35,626 bases of DNA from positions 21,444 to 57,069 of the forward strand of contig DBPK01000015.1 of assembly GCA_002304835.1 (NCBI GenBank), given 5' to 3'. Origin of the DNA: Firmicutes bacterium UBA1422 (lineage in GTDB: Bacteria > Bacillota > Clostridia > Peptostreptococcales > Anaerovoracaceae). Position 1 is the first letter of the stretch. Each line of letters opens with the position of its first letter. Below are positions 30,712 through 35,626 of the stretch, piece after piece. The translations under genes were made by a program, and so were the position numbers. Below the pieces are notes generated by a model. It saw nothing but the letters and a program-made list of their open reading frames with translations, did no database searches and was not told where the DNA came from.

Positions 30712-33700
30712 TTACTTAGGCATCTTAATATCAAACCCGTCATTTAATATGAAGTCTCTTATCAATTTTGTGGATTTTTGATATGCCTCCGGAACTATTA
30801 TTGAGCGTCCTTCTATAGCCTCAAAATATGCTTTTGCTTTTTCAATGTCAATGGTGTCCGCCAATTTATTAAGCCTGTTGTACTCATTGATATTTGAATC
30901 ATTTAACGACAAGCCCATCATTTCATCTAGCAATACCAAATCAACGCCTAGTACTTTATTAAGGTTTTTAACCTGAATATTTTGTGCTTCTTCCATATAC
31001 GAAATAATGTAATCTTTAAACGTTGTCTCTTCTTTTACAAATAAATCTCCGCTTTGTATATCATGAATTATGATATCTGCATATTTTTGTTCATCCTGAG
31101 TCAAGCTTGCAAAGGATTTATGTAATTCTTGTTCAACTTTTTCAAGTTCTTCAGAATTTCCTTGTTGTAATGCTTTTAAATACTTTTCAAATCTTGTATT
31201 CATATATTTGTCATCTATTCTGCCTGTATCTATTTCTGTCAAATAACCCTTTAGGTCATATGGCACATCCATCGGTCTATTGCCGCCTGGCTCCTTACTC
31301 AATTCCTTATATCTTGCAAGCAGTGCTTTATAAACATCTTCATCAAAGGTCATTGTTATTTCATAATCTTTTGCATTTATATCGCCTTTAGATTTATATG
31401 TTTTTTGCTTCCAAGTAAATCCTTGCACTTTTGCAGCTTCCAAATACACATTTAGTTCGTTAAATAGCTTTGCAAATTTCCCACGCAATTCAGGTTCTTT
31501 CGGCAGCTTATCAAAATTTGGTACTCCTGCTTGTTCAAATATCTCCGAGATTTCTACAAACTTTTGATTCATCATTTCTAGATTCTTTGCCAGTTTATCG
31601 ACAAATAAACCAAGTGGTTTATCTCCCGAATATAGTTTTACAGCGTCTTCAATATTCTTCCCCATTGTGTGAGGTTTGCGATAATATTTAATTGTGCCAA
31701 ATGGTTTTTCTGGTCCAAATAAACGATTTGTTCTTGAAAAAGCCTGTATCACATTTTCGTATTCAATAACCTTGTCAAGATAAAGAGTATTAACCCACTT
31801 AGAATCAAAGCCCGTAAGCATTTGATCCACTACAATAAGCAAATCCATTTGGTACTTAGGGGTTCGCGCAATTCTTTCATATGGTTTTTTATGTGCAAGT
31901 CTTGCCGACAAATCCTTTTTATATTTATCAAAAGCCGCAAAAGAATAGCTTTGTTCATAAGTGTTATTGTAATCTTCAATGATTTCTTTTAATCCATCTT
32001 CTTTTACTATTGCGCCCTCTTTATTGTCAATACTAGGATCTACTAATACAGAAATATTCAATCCGCTTTTTTTCTCTTTGAATTTTTTATAATAATCGAT
32101 AGCCTCTTTAATGCTACTCGTAGCAAATATAGCATGAAATTTACTATTCCTGCTTAACTTAACCCAATTGTCCAAGATGTCAGTAACAACCGCGTTTTTG
32201 TGTTCCTCGTCCAAGTATTGGCTTCGCGGTATATAGTCTTCTATCCCCTTATTATTTTTACCGTTTTCATCCATGCTACCTGCCATTGGGATGTCATTCA
32301 TATATTTATAATATATCTTCTCTTTGTTTTTATCTGCAATTGCTTCTGCCTCAGTAGCTGCTTTTGCCTTTTCAAGTGCAACTGCTTTTCTTATGTCATT
32401 ATCTTTAAAAGTAAGAACTTTATATGTATCAAAGCCAAGCACATTTTCATCTCTTATGCCGTCAGCTATGCTATATCTATGAAGTTCATTTCCAAATACT
32501 GTGGCAGTTGTACTATCCTTTTTTTGATTTTCTTCTTGTATTGGTGTCCCTGTAAACCCAAAGAATATCGCTTTTGGGAATGTTTCTTTTATTGTTAATA
32601 GCATATCTCCAAAAGTTGATCTATGACATTCATCCACAATAAATACCATTCGTTTAGAAGCTATTATTTCTATGTCTTTTGCTCTGATTGTTTCCCCTTC
32701 TTCTTTTATTCTGCTCATTTTTTGGATAGATGTAACTATGAGAGTATTTGAAGGATCCTTTGATTTAAGTTTTGTAATAAGTACTCCAGTGTTCTCTGTT
32801 GCTTGAACATCATCATTTTCATTTGCAAAATTTCTATATTCTTTAAGGGATTGTGTCCCTAGTTCAATTCTATCCATTAGAAAAACAACCTTATCTGCAT
32901 CTTTTGAGTTCTCGATCAGCTGCGCTGATTTAAAACTTGTCATTGTTTTTCCCGAGCCGGTGGTGTGCCATACATAGCCACCATATTGATTTTTCTCTTG
33001 CCATTTTGTCTTCGCAACTTTATCTGATATACGGCTCGCCGCAAAATATTGATAACTTCTCATCACCTTTAATGTACCATCTGAATCATCTGCAACAGAA
33101 TAAAACCCTATTAGCTGATGCGCCATTGGAATATATAATAAGGTTGAAGCGATTTTTTTCCAGTCATTAATTGGTTCATTGTTATAATCTGCCCAATGAA
33201 AAAAATAGTCCTCGTTAAATATCCCATCTTTTCCTGGATTTGCAAAATATATAGTTTCTTCTGGCGTCATAGCTACAAATATTTGAATTAAGAAAAATAA
33301 ATCAGAAAAAACACCTTCATGTGAATATTTTTTTATTTGATGACACGCCTCTGACACATGAACATTTGAACTCTTTAATTCAATATGTATAACTGGCATA
33401 CCGTTTATCATAAGCATCAGATCTCCTCTTCTATTGTTTAGAATTGGAGATTTGGTTGGGAAATCAGGTTGCTGTACTATTTGATATCTGCTTTTCCCTC
33501 CGGCAATTTCTTGTCTATCATATATTTTTAAAGAAACTTCTTTTCCAAAATGTTCTTTATCATCTTGATTATCTCTTTTGATTTGCACACTTTTTCCATT
33601 AATAAAGCCATTGAGTTTTAAAGGGGTTCGCAAGATTTTAATCTGGTCTAAAATCTGTTGCATTTCTCCTGTAGTTAGCGGATAATCGTTTAGTCTATCT

Positions 33701-33849
33701 TTATCTCTATTATTATTAAAAAGAATTTGCGCCCAATTTTCAATAAGCTCTTTTTCTGTAGGGTATTTTATTACTTTTTCTTCCCACCCATTTTGTTGCA
33801 AAACTTTTATTAAAGCTTCTTCAAACTCTGCTTCTTTTGTAAATTTCAT
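30712..33849 (-). CDS. hsdR: type I restriction endonuclease subunit HsdR
   Basis: The 1045-aa protein has the usual length and order of HsdR. Near residues 143-159 lies the nuclease motif RRGDLMLM...HIELKSS (Asp, Glu, Lys). The translocase follows: Walker A HTTGSGKT (about 295-302), DECHRS (about 406), FGFTGTP, and later QMLTGFDSKWVNTLY and AFSRTNRL. A C-terminal helical domain binds the methylase core. The start at 33849 is chosen because TAGGAG lies 7 bases upstream and overlaps the fic stop; an in-frame ATG at 33885 would overlap fic by 26 bp without a site. It needs HsdM and HsdS, probably encoded at and beyond the right edge. Confidence 0.95.
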   Translation of the reverse strand: MKFTKEAEFEEALIKVLQQNGWEEKVIKYPTEKELIENWAQILFNNNRDKDRLNDYPLTTGEMQQILDQIKILRTPLKLNGFINGKSVQIKRDNQDDKEHFGKEVSLKIYDRQEIAGGKSRYQIVQQPDFPTKSPILNNRRGDLMLMINGMPVIHIELKSSNVHVSEACHQIKKYSHEGVFSDLFFLIQIFVAMTPEETIYFANPGKDGIFNEDYFFHWADYNNEPINDWKKIASTLLYIPMAHQLIGFYSVADDSDGTLKVMRSYQYFAASRISDKVAKTKWQEKNQYGGYVWHTTGSGKTMTSFKSAQLIENSKDADKVVFLMDRIELGTQSLKEYRNFANENDDVQATENTGVLITKLKSKDPSNTLIVTSIQKMSRIKEEGETIRAKDIEIIASKRMVFIVDECHRSTFGDMLLTIKETFPKAIFFGFTGTPIQEENQKKDSTTATVFGNELHRYSIADGIRDENVLGFDTYKVLTFKDNDIRKAVALEKAKAATEAEAIADKNKEKIYYKYMNDIPMAGSMDENGKNNKGIEDYIPRSQYLDEEHKNAVVTDILDNWVKLSRNSKFHAIFATSSIKEAIDYYKKFKEKKSGLNISVLVDPSIDNKEGAIVKEDGLKEIIEDYNNTYEQSYSFAAFDKYKKDLSARLAHKKPYERIARTPKYQMDLLIVVDQMLTGFDSKWVNTLYLDKVIEYENVIQAFSRTNRLFGPEKPFGTIKYYRKPHTMGKNIEDAVKLYSGDKPLGLFVDKLAKNLEMMNQKFVEISEIFEQAGVPNFDKLPKEPELRGKFAKLFNELNVYLEAAKVQGFTWKQKTYKSKGDINAKDYEITMTFDEDVYKALLARYKELSKEPGGNRPMDVPYDLKGYLTEIDTGRIDDKYMNTRFEKYLKALQQGNSEELEKVEQELHKSFASLTQDEQKYADIIIHDIQSGDLFVKEETTFKDYIISYMEEAQNIQVKNLNKVLGVDLVLLDEMMGLSLNDSNINEYNRLNKLADTIDIEKAKAYFEAIEGRSIIVPEAYQKSTKLIRDFILNDGFDIKMPK

Positions 33850-33859
33850 CAACATGCTC

Positions 33860-34978
33860 CTATTCCTTGATAAATCCCAGTTCATTCAAATCTAAGTTTC
33901 TATATTTCTCACTAAGCGAATATGATGTGACTCTTACATTTTTTAGATTAGGAATCAATAGCCCTCTTTCACACCATTCTTTGCACCATTTTGTGATAGC
34001 ACGGGGAGTTACCATAAATACATCAGCTAAGTCTTTTGTTTTAATTAATCCAATTTGATTTTCCAAAACATATCGCAGCATTTTTTTATCTCTATTGTTT
34101 AGTGACGCTATTAATGCGTTTCCTTTTTCTTTCGGTGTCGCTTCTACTGCTAATTCAAAGATTTTCTCTGCATTCAGTGCCATAATATGAACAAAAAATT
34201 CTATCCAAATTTCAAGATGTGGAGGATCATTTCTTCCTTCATAATAGAGAGGAGGTAATCCTTGTTGCAAGTTATTATAGTATCCATCAAGGTCTGTTGC
34301 ATAATACTCCTCCATGGAATTACATGCTTTAAAATCATAATCATTTTGCATCAAAATGTACGTTGCTAACGCTCTTGCTGTTCTTCCATTACCATCAATA
34401 AACGGATGTATTGTTACAAACTGATAATGGAAAATAGCTACTTTTACAGGTAGCGGCAACCCCGACTCTTCTTTATACCACTCTAACAAATCTTGCATTA
34501 ATTCCTCTATATCCGACCACTCCGGAGGGATATATTCAGGCATTTTAGTATTGTTATCATATACAGCAAAAAGTACGCCTGGTGGCATTTCTTCTCTGAA
34601 ATTCGATTTCTTTGGTTTGCCTGCCTTTTTTGTTATTTCTCCATGCAAACGTTTAATAAAATCAACAGATATTTCTATTTGTTTTTTTTGTTCCGTTTCT
34701 AAATAGGACAAAGCATCCCAGTAATTCAGAACTTCCCTCTCTGCATTAATCTTTGTTTCTTTATTTTTTTCTGTTATAACCCTTTCAACTTGTTCATATG
34801 ACAAAACATTTCCTTCTATACTCGTGGAAAAATGAGTCTTTTTCATCTTCGCATTGTAATTAAGTTCTTGGCGCGCACGAGTAGGAAGATACAAATACTC
34901 TAAAGATGATCTATATCTTTCTATTTTCATTAGATCATTTACCATGTCGTTTGTATATTTAAATTTTGGTCTAAACAT
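33860..34978 (-). CDS. Fic-domain protein (class II, autoinhibited) with winged helix
   Basis: The 372-aa protein has the inhibitory motif STSIEGN (about 51-57, matching S/T-x3-E-G/N), the Fic active motif HPFIDGNGRTAR (191-202), and a C-terminal helix-turn-helix (IGLIKTKDLADVFMVTPRAITKWCKEW). Fic enzymes transfer AMP from ATP to proteins, and an N-terminal inhibitory helix keeps class II members off. AAGGAG precedes the ATG and a TATAAT -10 lies at 35000-35005 on the minus strand. It sits between hsdS and hsdR and is coupled to hsdR through an overlapping ribosome site. Fic genes within type I loci are known but their role is unclear; autoregulation or control of the restriction enzyme are both possible. 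Confidence 0.92.
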   Translation of the reverse strand: MFRPKFKYTNDMVNDLMKIERYRSSLEYLYLPTRARQELNYNAKMKKTHFSTSIEGNVLSYEQVERVITEKNKETKINAEREVLNYWDALSYLETEQKKQIEISVDFIKRLHGEITKKAGKPKKSNFREEMPPGVLFAVYDNNTKMPEYIPPEWSDIEELMQDLLEWYKEESGLPLPVKVAIFHYQFVTIHPFIDGNGRTARALATYILMQNDYDFKACNSMEEYYATDLDGYYNNLQQGLPPLYYEGRNDPPHLEIWIEFFVHIMALNAEKIFELAVEATPKEKGNALIASLNNRDKKMLRYVLENQIGLIKTKDLADVFMVTPRAITKWCKEWCERGLLIPNLKNVRVTSYSLSEKYRNLDLNELGFIKE

Positions 34979-35013
34979 ATATCTATCTCCTTGCCCCTTA
35001 TTATATCATATCC

Positions 35014-35061
35014 GTTCCTTAATTGTTCGTTATTTGACCAATTTAGTTCCTTAATTGTTCG
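35014..35061 (-). repeat. direct repeats upstream of fic
   Basis: The 16-bp sequence GTTCCTTAATTGTTCG occurs at 35014-35029 and 35046-35061, starts 32 bp apart (about three helical turns), and a degraded third copy begins near 35068. They lie just upstream of the fic -10 box (TATAAT, 35000-35005 minus strand), where the -35 would be. They may be operator sites, possibly for the Fic protein's own helix-turn-helix. Confidence 0.7.
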
Positions 35062-35090
35062 CTATTCGTTCCTTATTTTATTGTTTGATG

Positions 35091-35626
35091 TTATACAAAC
35101 ATTTTATCGAGCATTGATTTTTTAATATTTTTCAGTTTTTCAAGCTTACGCTGGTGAAGGGTGATAAGGTTGTCGAGGTTCTCAAAATAGCTCCCAATTA
35201 TATTTTGTTCTTCATCTGATGGTAGTTTTATTTCTGCATTTTTAATACTCTCCGAATTAAGAGATTCAAAAGTTGAGCCAGTAGAATCTTTCTTCCAATA
35301 ACCTTCCTTGTCCATTTTCATAAGTAGTTGATAAATAAATTCGTTACCTTTAATTGCTGCGACACCTCGTCCAATTACCGCATTATAAGCGGTTTTCCCC
35401 ATTGAACCAGCAGGGGCTCGCACACTCATAATTAAATCTCCAACATCTGCCTGTTTTGTTATTTGAGTTGTCCAAACTCTTGGTTTTACCCATCCGCTCT
35501 CTAAATCTGCATTACCTTGAACAAGAATATAATCACTTGGCACATCTGAATAAGTGCTACCATTTGGAGATTGTCCCATTGTTATTTGTACTACCTCCCC
35601 CAACTTACGCTGTTCCCAAGCTTCAG
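35091..35626 (-). CDS. hsdS: type I specificity subunit HsdS, 3' part (cassette 3), cut by window edge
   Basis: The minus-strand frame runs from the window end (EAWEQRKLGEVVQITMGQSP) through a recognition domain (SDYILVQGNADLESGW, DVGDLIMSVRAPAGSMGKTAY, STFESLNSESIKNAEIKLPSDEEQ) to YFENLDNLITLHQRK and the C-terminal helix LEKLKNIKKSMLDKMFV. Unlike cassettes 1 and 2 it has the normal HsdS C-terminus, so it is probably the expressed copy, with the first recognition domain outside the window. The whole gene and hsdM should lie to the right. HsdS sets the DNA target for both methylation and cutting. Confidence 0.88.
   Translation of the reverse strand, partial: EAWEQRKLGEVVQITMGQSPNGSTYSDVPSDYILVQGNADLESGWVKPRVWTTQITKQADVGDLIMSVRAPAGSMGKTAYNAVIGRGVAAIKGNEFIYQLLMKMDKEGYWKKDSTGSTFESLNSESIKNAEIKLPSDEEQNIIGSYFENLDNLITLHQRKLEKLKNIKKSMLDKMFV
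35145..35179 (-). repeat. recombination repeat RS2, copy c
   Basis: 35 bp identical to copies a and b, in the expressed hsdS just before its C-terminal helix. Confidence 0.92.
35601..35623 (-). repeat. recombination repeat RS1, copy c
   Basis: Shares 23 bp with copy a (inverted) and 20 bp with copy b (direct), at the 5' edge of the cassette 3 recognition domain, 3 bp from the window end. Confidence 0.9.

Noticed and set aside
33850..33885. Earlier hsdR start at 33885
   Set aside because: It would overlap fic by 26 bp and has no ribosome site; TAGGAG lies 7 bases before the ATG at 33849.
30237..35179. Recombination between cassettes 2 and 3 as an inversion
   Set aside because: They are in direct orientation, so exchange would delete fic and hsdR rather than invert them.

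Overview
The window looks like the chromosome of a low-to-moderate GC Firmicute, probably an anaerobic Clostridia member. The reasons are strong AGGAGG-type ribosome binding sites, consensus sigma-A promoters, a RelQ-type alarmone synthetase, a repressor-type BirA, an ECF-type BioY, PucR, GntR/YtrA and TetR regulators, and tightly packed operons with overlapping starts and stops. No rRNA or tRNA gene was seen. The genus cannot be fixed from the sequence.

Region 1 (1-6832). A PD-(D/E)XK-like nuclease-type hypothetical gene and relQ lie on the minus strand, separated by two strong hairpins and a 28-bp tandem repeat. Divergent from relQ is a three-gene operon: a MarR regulator with a Cys/His/Met-rich heptad N-terminus, followed by the two subunits of a heterodimeric ABC exporter.

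Region 2 (6794-12752). A biotin block: bioY (uptake) and birA (ligase/repressor), each behind a BirA-operator-like inverted repeat whose right half-site contains the promoter -35 box. A secreted NlpC/P60 protein lies between them. A secreted GH3 N-acetylhexosaminidase-like enzyme, glyA and an unknown gene follow.

Region 3 (12753-20699). A PucR-type regulator convergent with a class V aminotransferase, then a coupled operon: EamA transporter, HD-domain protein, larE and a phosphohexomutase. A stand-alone NAD(P)H-hydrate epimerase follows.

Region 4 (20700-28200). A GntR/YtrA-type ABC operon on the minus strand with a long palindromic operator, a TetR regulator with twin operators ahead of a single-gene ABC exporter, then exonuclease III, a small unknown gene and an aldehyde dehydrogenase on the minus strand.

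Region 5 (about 28300-35626). A visibly AT-richer accessory island carrying a type I restriction-modification locus: the 3' part of hsdS at the window edge, a Fic protein, hsdR, and two start-less hsdS target-recognition cassettes in opposite orientation around a tyrosine recombinase gene. All three hsdS segments are bounded by the same two repeats (20-23 bp and 35 bp), which is the layout of an invertible, phase-variable specificity system. hsdM and the 5' part of hsdS should lie beyond the right edge.

Across regions 1-4 there is an unusual number of short tandem repeats: about a dozen unrelated arrays with units of 6 to 36 bp. Those inside genes have unit lengths divisible by three and sit at termini, linkers or loops. 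Those outside genes are free of that constraint. The type I island has no such coding arrays.
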